Assembly (NCBI GenBank): GCA_964614415.1
Contig: CAZTLE010000001.1
Coordinates: 15,401-79,400 of the forward strand
Direction: 5' to 3'
Source of the DNA: CAZTLE01 sp964614415
Lineage (GTDB): Bacteria > Bacteroidota > Bacteroidia > Flavobacteriales > Flavobacteriaceae
DNA length: 64,000 nucleotides
Positions 45,501 through 53,028 of this stretch are shown piece by piece. Within the stretch, counting starts at the first letter, position 1, and every line of letters starts with the position of its first letter. The position numbers and the translations under genes are program-made. Below the pieces are notes generated by a model, which saw nothing but the letters and a program-made list of their open reading frames with translations, did no database searches and was not told where the DNA came from.

Positions 45501-46760
45501 ATAACAACTGAATATTCTGGAGGGTACGTGTATTTGAAACAAAACTCCGATCCGTCATTGCTGCAGTTCATCGACCAACCTGAAGGTTATATAGAACCCA
45601 CGCCGGTCTTACCCCCTGCCGAAGGTGGTAAATCGGTAAAAGGATTCAGCACGAGCACCGGCCAAACGACCTATTCGGAATATGCATATATTTTTCAGTA
45701 TAAAGATCATTTAGGGAGTGTTCGATTAAGCTATACCGATGGAAATTTGGACGGGTCCATCGATCCTAATGACGAGATTATTGAAGAGTCTAATTATTTT
45801 CCGTTTGGGTTAAGACATTGGGGATACAATGATGTAACAGAGGGAGGAAATGATATTGCACAGAAATGGAAATATCAAGGTCAGGAATTTGAAGAGGAAT
45901 TGGGAAAAGATACCTATGCATATCAATGGAGAGATTATGACCCCGCTATTGGAAGGTTTGGAAAAATAGACCGTTTCGCCGAGAAATACTATGAAAATAC
46001 TCCATACCACTTCACAAAAAATAATCCTGCGTATTTTAGAGAAATTAAAGGAGACAGTATCAATGTTAGCAATTTAATCTTCAAAGATGGGAAATTAAAT
46101 AAAGAAGGTTTGTATGTACTCTATAATGTTGTATCGGATTTACAAGATATTACAGGAACCAAAATAAGTGTGAATTCAAGTGGGAACCTACTTTCCGAAG
46201 ATGGGAAAAAAGATGCCAGTGGCAAATTGGGAGGAAGTGAAAAAGCACGAAAATATTTTAATAGTTTAGTTTCTTCTTCTAGCGTTATAAAAGTTGGCAA
46301 TGATAATTCCAAGAGCACTCAGGGGGGAGGTATTGGAAACGTTAATATCAACTCCGATCAGATTGACGGAAATATCCAGGCGGCGAAGAATGCTGGAATT
46401 GATGAACTTGCATTTGGTTATGGAATGTCATTTTTGCATGAGACCCTTCATACGGCAACTGGGACTCGAGCTATAAACCCATCAGCTACCTCTGTGTTTT
46501 CCGACCCGCCGAGGACAAGACTTTATGATACGGGACCAACGGTTGATAAAATCAATGAATTTAGAGACCAATTGATGTTACCAACAAGGTCGAATTATTA
46601 CTGGACGAAATCTAGTGTTTCTTCACCTGCGACAATGGAATGGGATGTTAGTGGCCGAAGAGTTTGGATGACAAAAACGACTATGTCTCCGTCTGATCAG
46701 GCTGCCAGAAGAAAGCCAATTAATAATTTGATTAACCTTGTACCAGCGTTTAATAGATAA
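42525..46760 (+). CDS. DUF6443/RHS polymorphic toxin-like protein with C-terminal HExxH domain
   Basis: 1411 residues with a signal peptide. N-terminal DUF6443 region (YEQTTYFDGIGRPQQSVTQR, YDNFGRQPREYLPYP) and YD repeats (YKYDDRNRLIRKKIPGKGW, YDQLNRIVYTGIY). An inserted beta-sandwich, lectin/LamG-like in appearance, lies at about 565-730. The RHS core follows: YKDHLGSVRLSYTD, ESNYFPFG, DTYAYQWRDYDPAIGRFGKI, ending near 1155. The last about 250 residues differ from standard RHS, are AT-richer, and contain SFLHETLHTATG (HExxH, 1305-1309), suggesting a zinc metallopeptidase as the variable tip. The usual Asp-Pro-Xaa-Gly junction is replaced by NNPAYFREIKGD. Followed by a candidate immunity gene. 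Confidence 0.87.
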   Translation: MKNFKFIYIISILFASTMYGQTPNKNYVKSISYQVETQDGVVLDENKYEQTTYFDGIGRPQQSVTQRAGGNGEDLIVPMKYDNFGRQPREYLPYPLVGNNGEWVANPYTPLHSYYYNNYVNDRQAVDINPYSEKRFEESPVTSLLEQGAPGGDWEINPNSDSDNTIKFEYAANNADNLYRFRVTFSGGNTSEPQLNFNGWYPNSSGFITKTVTKDENWKPGDDRNRTTHEFTNNLGQTILKRTFNRKGSTQQILSTYYIYDDYGNLTFVLSPEASKQIISSGALVSNYQTILDELGYQYKYDDRNRLIRKKIPGKGWEYIIYDVLDRPVLTQDENLRQDNNKWLFTKYDQLNRIVYTGIYSAGSSRTLEDVENAVENQTALQLSETRRSFGTPQVGGTDLFYTNSAYPTSSLEVLTVNYYDDYVHHTGAVLPSDVYGVNPNLSNTMGLTTVTRVKVLDTSDWIVTMAGYDEKGRSICGVEYNQYLNVNNTTKQLLDFAGKINETTTTHLRAGNSTITTIDYFTYDSAGRVVQHSQKIDDEPVQLIAENEYDPTGMLVVKDVGGQTLTDGFTDLKDVEVSSSGTISCTTAAGSWPARALTRGEIPTDTNGELSLNISQTGKHVRFGFVKSTNASQINKYYDYGIHTYYNNATGQSYIRIVIEGLGSTGNYGVYNAGDQFRIERDGTSIRFFHNSTEFHTITDAAVPDDALIGKTSFSIANGASVENLAISSGALDKKLQEVNYSYNIRGWLRNINDVDGFTAGSGSDDLFHFRINYNEVQGTYGTPSDVVPLYNGNIAETIWRTENDNPDKRSYGYLYDDLNRIRKAGSRTGTNLDIKDNNYTFTLWNVGYDQNGNIQSLRRSGKFASQYYDDLGYTYQVVNGISTNKLQNVKDGGFDSQCQTVNCTGFEKGFVDGNDPFNTLQPDYAYDGNGNLTIDRNKGIHSISYNHLNLPKRVSNMEPAGGEYLDFIYDATGVKQAKVLTSIDAGVTTIITTEYSGGYVYLKQNSDPSLLQFIDQPEGYIEPTPVLPPAEGGKSVKGFSTSTGQTTYSEYAYIFQYKDHLGSVRLSYTDGNLDGSIDPNDEIIEESNYFPFGLRHWGYNDVTEGGNDIAQKWKYQGQEFEEELGKDTYAYQWRDYDPAIGRFGKIDRFAEKYYENTPYHFTKNNPAYFREIKGDSINVSNLIFKDGKLNKEGLYVLYNVVSDLQDITGTKISVNSSGNLLSEDGKKDASGKLGGSEKARKYFNSLVSSSSVIKVGNDNSKSTQGGGIGNVNINSDQIDGNIQAAKNAGIDELAFGYGMSFLHETLHTATGTRAINPSATSVFSDPPRTRLYDTGPTVDKINEFRDQLMLPTRSNYYWTKSSVSSPATMEWDVSGRRVWMTKTTMSPSDQAARRKPINNLINLVPAFNR

Positions 46761-46763
46761 AAA

Positions 46764-47354
46764 ATGAAAATCAATAGGGTTGTTTTTTTTATAGTTTGCA
46801 TATCGTTGGTCCTTGGTTGTAGATCTCAAGATTTTCAACTAAAACAATTGGATAAGAGCATTGTTAATCGAATTATGACTCATCCGACCATTGTAAATTA
46901 TTCTAAAGATGTGCTAAACGATACTGATTTTAAAATATTTGTTTCGGACAAATTAATTAGATTCAATTTAGTTTCACTAGAAACGGCGGTTATTAAATCG
47001 AAATACAAAAGTGATTATAGCCCGTTCATGAATTTAACTACCAAAGATTTGAGGATGATTGCCCATGTTAGGGATTCTCTAAGTAAAGCAGAGAAAAGAT
47101 TAAACGAAGATTTTGAGCAATCTAGTTCAACCTCAATTGAAATGGATTCATTAGGCTACTATAACTATTTGTTGTTCTTGTCGAACAAAGTTGACGGTCA
47201 AATTTATGCTGAATTAGTACCATATAATGGGGAAATTACTAAGTCCATAAAATATGATGAAGTTGCTTTTGGAAAGGTTTTTACCTTTCTGTTTAATGTG
47301 AATGAAAAGAATATAATAACTGAAGTTTTAGTTGATAGTGTAAATTTTGATTGA
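46764..47354 (+). CDS. Candidate immunity lipoprotein of the RHS toxin
   Basis: 196 residues, lipoprotein signal VVFFIVCISLVLGC. No known family recognised; mixed helix and strand content with many Lys, Asn and Asp codons ending in A or T. It starts 3 nt after the RHS stop, is as AT-rich as the toxin tip and unlike neighbouring genes, and ends in a strong terminator. Position, size, periplasmic location and composition fit an immunity protein exchanged together with the tip. Function inferred from context only. Confidence 0.7.
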   Translation: MKINRVVFFIVCISLVLGCRSQDFQLKQLDKSIVNRIMTHPTIVNYSKDVLNDTDFKIFVSDKLIRFNLVSLETAVIKSKYKSDYSPFMNLTTKDLRMIAHVRDSLSKAEKRLNEDFEQSSSTSIEMDSLGYYNYLLFLSNKVDGQIYAELVPYNGEITKSIKYDEVAFGKVFTFLFNVNEKNIITEVLVDSVNFD

Positions 47355-47438
47355 GTTTGTTTCTTGCTCTGGTCACTCTAGACTCTATATCTTTTGTTTG
47401 AGCAAAGATGACAGATCTTGTTCTAGATACTTGTATAC

Positions 47439-47473
47439 GCCGCAATCCAAAATCGGATTGCGGCTTTATATAA
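47439..47473 (+). terminator. Rho-independent terminator
   Basis: GCCGCAATCC (47439-47448) and GGATTGCGGC (47455-47464) form a perfect 10-bp stem with a 6-nt loop, followed by TTTATATAA and a later T run. Ends the RHS-immunity operon. The remaining 47355-47634 holds no gene that I can see. Confidence 0.9.
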
Positions 47474-47634
47474 TTTTGCGACAACATCGGTAATTCAATC
47501 CGCATTGGATGAATCTTCTCTGAATTCATTATGGAGAATGAGCGAACTGCGTTTTAAGCTATACATGAAAATTGAAGTGCTGTGAATCAGATATTAAGTA
47601 TTACAGTTTTCAAATTATCTAAAAAATAACCTCT

Positions 47635-48204
47635 ATGAAATTCATGGTAAATCCATTTGTCCTTGCTTTTATTTGTCTCATGCCTTTTGGTCAAATCACC
47701 GCCCAGGAAAGCGTGGTCACCCCGCCCTCCGAGGGAAAAGCCGTGATCTACTTTGTACGCACCGGAGGTACCGGAGGCTGGTTTAATTTTCGGTTCTTCG
47801 AAAAGGAAAATTACCTGGGGAAATTCCAGGGAAAGAACTACATACGACACGAATGTGATCCCGGCGAGTACATTTTTTGGGTAAAAGCCGAAAACATCGA
47901 TTTCATTGAGACCGATCTTAAAGAAGGCGGTACTTATCTGGTTCAGGTGGCTCCTGTGCCGGGAGCATTTCATTCCGGAGTGAAGTTTCGAATCGTTGAC
48001 TATTCCAAGGAAAAACTCGTAGAGAGAATCCATCGCGTCCTGAGAGAGAACGAAGGTGTGGCATTTAGTAAAGATGAGCAAGAAGAAGGGGAAGAGGACA
48101 TGGCCGAGGTGATCAATTCGGGCATACGCACCATTCAGAAAAAAAGACAACGAAAGAAAAAGGTAAAACGAATTACACAGGATATGACCTATCCGTTTTT
48201 GTAG
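47635..48204 (+). CDS. Secreted DUF2846-like protein with basic tail
   Basis: 189 residues; signal peptide ending LMPFGQITAQ. The domain GKAVIYFVRTGGTGGWFNF...FFEKENYLGKFQGKNYIRHECDPGEYIF, followed by LKEGGTYLVQVAPVPG, matches DUF2846, a small beta domain of exported proteins. The C-terminus is unusual: an acidic run (EQEEGEEDM), then a long basic stretch (KKRQRKKKVKR, about 168-178). Function unknown. Its location between the RHS operon and the DUF4157 gene, inside the split secretion locus, suggests an accessory role. Confidence 0.78.
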   Translation: MKFMVNPFVLAFICLMPFGQITAQESVVTPPSEGKAVIYFVRTGGTGGWFNFRFFEKENYLGKFQGKNYIRHECDPGEYIFWVKAENIDFIETDLKEGGTYLVQVAPVPGAFHSGVKFRIVDYSKEKLVERIHRVLRENEGVAFSKDEQEEGEEDMAEVINSGIRTIQKKRQRKKKVKRITQDMTYPFL

Positions 48205-48325
48205 GCAAGGCTCAATAGTCCAGATCCTAGCGTAGCACTGGTTTTACCCCTTCAAAAAAGGGGGAATACACCCTTTTATTCTCCAAATGAAAACCGGTAC
48301 TTTATAATGCCTAAATCTGGCATGC

Positions 48326-50752
48326 ATGCAAGGCCGTAGGGTACGAAAACGAAGAAAGATCATTTCCGGTACTTCAGATCTCAATCTCCAGAAGAAACCG
48401 GGGGAGACTCTTTTTTTCAATCGTAAGCAAGAACTTCAGAGTACAACAACAAACAGCTTTCATTCTGGCACCTCCGCATTTATCCAACCCAAATTGATGG
48501 TGGGGAAGTCCAACGATTCCTATGAAAAGCAGGCCGATGCCATGGCGCTACAAGTGGTTAGCTCACCTCGTCCCACCGTCCAAAAAAAGTGTGATGACTG
48601 CCAGAAAGAAGAAAAGGTTCAAAAGAAGCCGGCACCCCCAAAAGTAGCTGCAAACAAGGCTTCCGGAACTGTTGAATCCACCTTGCACAAGACTCGGGGA
48701 GGCGGTGGAAAAATGGACGGTATGACACGCGACTTTATGGAAAGTCGTTTCGAGGCCGATTTCAGTCAGGTGAATATTCATACGGGAACCGAGGCCATTC
48801 AAATGAGCAATACGCTCGGGGCACAGGCATTCACCTATGGCAACGATATTTATTTCAATGAGGGTAAGTACAGTCCTGCGAGTAAGGATGGAAAACAATT
48901 ACTTGCGCACGAGCTCACACATACCATTCAGCAGAAAGGGCGTGTACAGAAAAAAGTACAACGCAAGATGGGGGATGGCCATGATCTCAAAGCAACCCGG
49001 TTTCAGGGAGATCTCAAACTGGAAGCAGCGTTCGACAACGAGACTCTTATTCGGTTCGGTGCCCAGGGAGGCCATGTAACAAAGTTGCAACAGGCCCTCA
49101 TAGATTCAGGACATCCCTTGCCCAAGTTTGGGGTCGATGGAATTTTCGGTTCGGAAACAAATGGCTCGGTGAGAAGTTACCAAAAGAGCAATGGGTTGCT
49201 GATCGATGGTATTGTGGGGCCACAGACAATGGGAAACCTGGATGCCCGGTTTTCCGGGGAGCCGCCATCCAATAAAGTACCTCCGGTTCCACCTGAAATT
49301 TGCCAGGGACTGGAACTTTTTACCTCCCCTCCGAAAGCGAAGAGCGGGTTTGTCAAGTCTAATTTTGGAGGTACTGAAACCACCGGGGATGCTGCACCGG
49401 ATGAAAATGGTCCTGTGGAATGTAAAACTCCACCTAAAGAGAAGCATTGTTCTAAGCTTTGCGGATGCCCGCTACCTCAAAACAAAACCGGCCCTGCTCT
49501 GAACTTGCACGACGTGGCCAGGCCAAGGCCAAATTCGGTTTTTGTAGGCGAGTCATGTTCTGATCCTAATGATGTCTTCAGAATAATTCAGATCGAAACC
49601 GAAGCGAAGCAAAAGCTAACTTCTGCAAGCAGTAGTGATAATCATTGGATTACCGTAGAGATATGTCAGGGTCCTAATGCCGGTAAGACGAAGGTTATTC
49701 AACAGCGGTTTTTACGACAGGTTCAAACACTGTCATTGAGTATCACCGGACCGGGATCTGTACAAGAAGGAAAAATAATATCACTGGGCGTGAGTGGACT
49801 TCCTTCGTTCCTAACGCCACATTGGGGCGTAAGTGCACCGGGCACCGGAGAGGTAAATATTTTAAGCCCCCTGGATGGAAACACGCTTGATCTGGAAGGC
49901 AAAACACCCGGTAAGAAGAACGACGTTGGGATAAGCGTTGCTGCCTGTGGAGGGTTAGACACTCATGCGATTACGGTCACAAAAAAACCACCTGGTTTTG
50001 TTCCCCCAACGGGTCCTTGCACGCCATCGCCCATAGATGTTAAGCGTATCCCGGGTGTAATGCGCTCCAAGAGTTGGAACAAGGGCGCGACCATCATGGA
50101 GAACTGGTTTATTGGAGCTCCGGCTACGGCCCCATCCTACGGGAAGATCGACGATAAGACCATTACACAAGCCTGGCTGGTTACTTTTTCCAAATACACC
50201 GATAAGATCAATAAGATGTTGGCGTCCAAAGTGCACATCAGTTCGGCAGCGCAATCTAAGATCAAGGCCAATCTGATAGCCGCAGGGCTAAATACACCCG
50301 GTAGTACGTTCAGTATTACATTGGATCCAAAGTCCTTTAACAAAAAAGGGTTGTCCGTACACACGGATTCACTCCAAACCGCAGGTCCTACAGATGCTCT
50401 AACAGATATGTCGGCTGCTTTAGGGGCCTTCAATATCAAAGTCGGAGTAGAAGGACAGGTTGGATTTGTTCCGCAAGTAGTTCCGGGCAAACCCGGAAGA
50501 GTTGTTGTGATAATTGAGAGTGTTGGATTCTATGTTAAGGACTCTTTCGATTTCAATGGGACCCAACCGCTTGGCTTCTGGAATGTTTGCACCAACGATG
50601 TGGCAAAAATACCCGGAGGTGGCAGGGTGCTGGTAATGAACAAAGATTTCAGGGATTGGAGAACTGCAAATTCCCTGGGACAGGACGTCCTAATTTTCTC
50701 CAAAGACTGGGATATGCGAAAGCTCAAAACTCCGGATACTTTTAACTGGTAG
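48326..50752 (+). CDS. DUF4157 protein with peptidoglycan-binding domain and possible DUF6402-type C-terminus
   Basis: 808 residues, no signal peptide (basic N-terminus MQGRRVRKRRK). A QKK-rich N-terminal segment is followed by DUF4157 at about 130-205 (FMESRFEADFSQVNIHTG, AQAFTYGNDIYFNEG, LLAHELTHTIQQ with HExxH at 195-199). Next is a PG_binding_1 domain at about 250-310 (VTKLQQALIDSGHPL, VDGIFGSETNGSV, GIVGPQTMGNLD), a Cys/Pro-rich middle and an Ig-like segment. The C-terminal about 240 residues (IPGVMRSKSWNKGATIMENW, DSFDFNGTQPLGFWNV, VMNKDFRDWR) resemble the DUF6402 tip of polymorphic toxins, though I am only moderately sure. DUF4157 marks cargo of extracellular contractile injection systems, none of which is in the window. 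Confidence 0.83.
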   Translation: MQGRRVRKRRKIISGTSDLNLQKKPGETLFFNRKQELQSTTTNSFHSGTSAFIQPKLMVGKSNDSYEKQADAMALQVVSSPRPTVQKKCDDCQKEEKVQKKPAPPKVAANKASGTVESTLHKTRGGGGKMDGMTRDFMESRFEADFSQVNIHTGTEAIQMSNTLGAQAFTYGNDIYFNEGKYSPASKDGKQLLAHELTHTIQQKGRVQKKVQRKMGDGHDLKATRFQGDLKLEAAFDNETLIRFGAQGGHVTKLQQALIDSGHPLPKFGVDGIFGSETNGSVRSYQKSNGLLIDGIVGPQTMGNLDARFSGEPPSNKVPPVPPEICQGLELFTSPPKAKSGFVKSNFGGTETTGDAAPDENGPVECKTPPKEKHCSKLCGCPLPQNKTGPALNLHDVARPRPNSVFVGESCSDPNDVFRIIQIETEAKQKLTSASSSDNHWITVEICQGPNAGKTKVIQQRFLRQVQTLSLSITGPGSVQEGKIISLGVSGLPSFLTPHWGVSAPGTGEVNILSPLDGNTLDLEGKTPGKKNDVGISVAACGGLDTHAITVTKKPPGFVPPTGPCTPSPIDVKRIPGVMRSKSWNKGATIMENWFIGAPATAPSYGKIDDKTITQAWLVTFSKYTDKINKMLASKVHISSAAQSKIKANLIAAGLNTPGSTFSITLDPKSFNKKGLSVHTDSLQTAGPTDALTDMSAALGAFNIKVGVEGQVGFVPQVVPGKPGRVVVIIESVGFYVKDSFDFNGTQPLGFWNVCTNDVAKIPGGGRVLVMNKDFRDWRTANSLGQDVLIFSKDWDMRKLKTPDTFNW

Positions 50753-50828
50753 AAAACGGTTTTTGCGCTTCTTTAACGAATTTCTTCTAAAATAATCCTA
50801 TATTAGCCACTGTAACCGAAAGGTTGCA

Positions 50829-50949
50829 ATTCCCCCCTAAACGGTTTAAAGTCCGGTGAATACAGGATTTTAAGCTATTACATGTAGTTATTTTTTAAAT
50901 CGGAGTTCCGGTGCATTACCTGTTGTGGTAATTCCCGAAACCCGGGAAC
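50829..50949 (+). promoter_or_regulatory. Leader of the second secretion operon with shared motifs
   Basis: AATTCCCCCCTAAA (50829-50840 core) repeats the C-run box of the divergent region at 37.8-38.0 kb. TTACATGTAG (50878-50887) lies 40 nt on, where the other two boxes have their inverted repeat. A nested hairpin follows: GTTCC...GGAAC outside (50905-50949) and ATTACC/GGTAAT inside; TAATTCCCG at 50929-50937 also occurs in the RHS leader at 38132-38140. The rest of the 206-bp gap holds nothing else that I can see. Confidence 0.5.
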
Positions 50950-50958
50950 ATTTGAACC

Positions 50959-51639
50959 ATGCGTATACTTAATTCATTGAGTTACGCAGCGGTGGCCATC
51001 ATGACCCTCATGGCCTCATGTACCACCCTGCAATACAAACAGCAGGAGCAGAAAGTCCTGCCCGAGTTGGGAACCATCGGTATGTATGCCGATTACCTGC
51101 TCGAAAATGATCACCAATCCAAAACTGTCGTATCTCTTACCGAACCCGTGCGTTTACAGGTAAGCGAAGTTCGGATCTCAAAACGAGAGCTTTTTACCAA
51201 AGAAGGGGAAACCAAAGCAGACAGTATTCATCTTTCGTTGGAAATCCTTGACAAGATCGGTCTTGTTCATCAAATGAACTCCAACCTGGAATTGCTCAAA
51301 TATCTGAAACGGGCCGATGGCTACGAGCTCGTAACCCAGGTCAATGTGTATTTCCCCGCTGAAATTCGATCTCAGATAACAGCGTCAGATGAAGTCTATC
51401 TCGTTCAAAACAAAGAGCGCACGCTGTCACTGGAACTGCGAAACGACAATGTGATTGCCGGTACTGTGGAATTTACACAAGGCAATATTACCCGGTTCAA
51501 GGCGGCCTCTTTTTGTTGGGGCAAGGGCGATCGCGGGCGGATTGAGATATTCGATCTGATCCCTTCCGGAGCCGCTTGCAGTGAGGACACCTACAGGACT
51601 GCTCGAAAAGCAGAAAAGAAAAACGAATTCAAGTTTTAA
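50959..51639 (+). CDS. Lipoprotein of unknown family heading the second secretion operon
   Basis: 226 residues with lipobox IMTLMASC. The mature chain has a helical start, a strand-rich middle (VRLQVSEVRISKRELF, VTQVNVYFPAEIRSQI) and the end VEFTQGNITRFKAASFCWGKGDRGR. No family recognised. It precedes the FN3 lipoprotein by one nucleotide and the C-like gene after that, so it may be a pilotin or outer-membrane accessory of the secretion machine, though it lacks any pilotin signature. Confidence 0.75.
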   Translation: MRILNSLSYAAVAIMTLMASCTTLQYKQQEQKVLPELGTIGMYADYLLENDHQSKTVVSLTEPVRLQVSEVRISKRELFTKEGETKADSIHLSLEILDKIGLVHQMNSNLELLKYLKRADGYELVTQVNVYFPAEIRSQITASDEVYLVQNKERTLSLELRNDNVIAGTVEFTQGNITRFKAASFCWGKGDRGRIEIFDLIPSGAACSEDTYRTARKAEKKNEFKF

Positions 51640-51640
51640 G

Positions 51641-52567
51641 ATGAAAAAGCTGTTTTATTTTATACTGAGCACAGGCCTACTAACCCTTACGGGATGTGAG
51701 GAAGTGATCTTCGAGCAAGACATTAGTGGTGATAGTGTTTCCCTGGTGGCGCCGCTTGACGGTACACAAGTAACAGGAACGAATGTACAATTCAACTGGC
51801 GGTCGGTTGAAGGCGCGAGTAGCTATGAGGTTCAGGTGGCAACGCCCGACTTTGCCAATGCGAGTCAGATTGTAGCGAGCACTGTGACCGATTCAACCTT
51901 CTTTCAGGCACAGCTTGCCATCAATACCTACGAATGGCGGGTGAAAGCCCTGAATAGCGGCTACGAAACTACCTACAGTGCTGCCGGATTTTCGGTGGTT
52001 GATGTGACCGACTTTTCCAACAACGTAGTAGTATTGCTTTCTCCACAGGAAAATGCAATTTCAAATGAGGATCAGTTGACCTTCCAATGGGAGGCCATAG
52101 AGGGCGCTACCCAATACAGAATTCAGTTACTGGAAGGACAGGTTGTGCAAAATGAGCAAACCACGGCGGGAACGTCCTTTTTGCTAACTCCTCCGGAAGG
52201 AGAGATACAATGGCAGGTACGGGCTGAAAATGACACTCAGAGTACACTATACACCACGAGATCGGCGCTTATAGATCGTACGGATCCCAATGTGCCTGCT
52301 CCGGTATCGCCGGTAGACGAGGCTGTTCTCACTTCTCAGGATGTATCCTTCAGTTGGACCAGGGAGACCATAGCAGGAAGTGTCGAATTCGACAGCTTGT
52401 ACGTGTACCGGGATCTTGCGCTTACCGATTTGGTATTAAAAGAGGAGGTACAATCTCCCTTTGAAACGACTTTGTCCAACGACACGTATTATTGGCTGCT
52501 AAAGGCTTTTGATGAAGCCGGGAATGAAAGTAACGATAGTACCGTATTCAGTTTTACCGTGCAGTGA
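51641..52567 (+). CDS. Lipoprotein with three fibronectin-III/Ig-like domains
   Basis: 308 residues from ATG 51641 (the frame extends 60 nt upstream inside the previous gene). Lipobox GLLTLTGC. Three successive beta-sandwich repeats of about 90 residues start with VSLVAPLDGTQVTGTNVQFNW, VVLLSPQENAISNEDQLTFQW and PAPVSPVDEAVLTSQDVSFSW, with YEVQVATPDF, YRIQLLEGQ, and YYWLLKAFDEAGN as the closing strands. Such repeats usually mediate surface binding. Last base of its stop is the first base of the C-like gene (TGATG), so the three genes are one operon with the secretion genes. Confidence 0.85.
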   Translation: MKKLFYFILSTGLLTLTGCEEVIFEQDISGDSVSLVAPLDGTQVTGTNVQFNWRSVEGASSYEVQVATPDFANASQIVASTVTDSTFFQAQLAINTYEWRVKALNSGYETTYSAAGFSVVDVTDFSNNVVVLLSPQENAISNEDQLTFQWEAIEGATQYRIQLLEGQVVQNEQTTAGTSFLLTPPEGEIQWQVRAENDTQSTLYTTRSALIDRTDPNVPAPVSPVDEAVLTSQDVSFSWTRETIAGSVEFDSLYVYRDLALTDLVLKEEVQSPFETTLSNDTYYWLLKAFDEAGNESNDSTVFSFTVQ

Positions 52568-53028
52568 TGAAAGGGAAAAAGAACATACGTATACTGTTAC
52601 CAATAGTTGTGGTTGTTTGGGGCATTCTTATCTACAAAGTGGTAGACGCATTCAGCGACGATGATGTCCCGTTACCTATCACGGGCAAATCTTCATTCGT
52701 TGCCAGGAAGATACAGGAGCGGGATACGTTTTCGCTTCTACCGGTATCTACGGATCCTTTCCTTGGAACGGTCTACAGAAAGAAAACTACGTCAAATCAG
52801 GGAGGTACTACAAAACCGGCCCGGGAAGAAATCGTCTGGCCGGCCATACAAGTTGTGGGTGCGGTGGCAGACCCCAAAGGAAAATCGGCCATCTATATGA
52901 TTTCTGTAAACGGACAACAACACCTCATGAAGCTTGGAGAGTCAGTGAATGAACTACTCCTTGTACGTGCTTCCGGTGATAAGGTGGTTTTACAATTTAA
53001 AGGAGAGAACAAAGAATTTTCTATGTAA
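52567..53028 (+). CDS. GspC/PilP-like protein
   Basis: 153 residues from ATG 52567 (GTG one codon up is in frame). One N-terminal TM helix (IRILLPIVVVVWGILIYKVV) and a Pro/Lys-rich linker lead to a small beta domain (QVVGAVADPKGKSAIYMISV...LMKLGESVNELLLV...KVVLQF), as in the HR domain of GspC/PilP that contacts the secretin. Overlaps the previous and next genes by one base each (TGATG, TAATG). Assignment rests on layout and context. Confidence 0.75.
   Translation: MKGKKNIRILLPIVVVVWGILIYKVVDAFSDDDVPLPITGKSSFVARKIQERDTFSLLPVSTDPFLGTVYRKKTTSNQGGTTKPAREEIVWPAIQVVGAVADPKGKSAIYMISVNGQQHLMKLGESVNELLLVRASGDKVVLQFKGENKEFSM

Noticed and set aside
48326..50752. Extracellular contractile injection system locus
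   Set aside because: Only the DUF4157 protein is present; no sheath, tube, baseplate or AAA+ eCIS gene occurs in the window.
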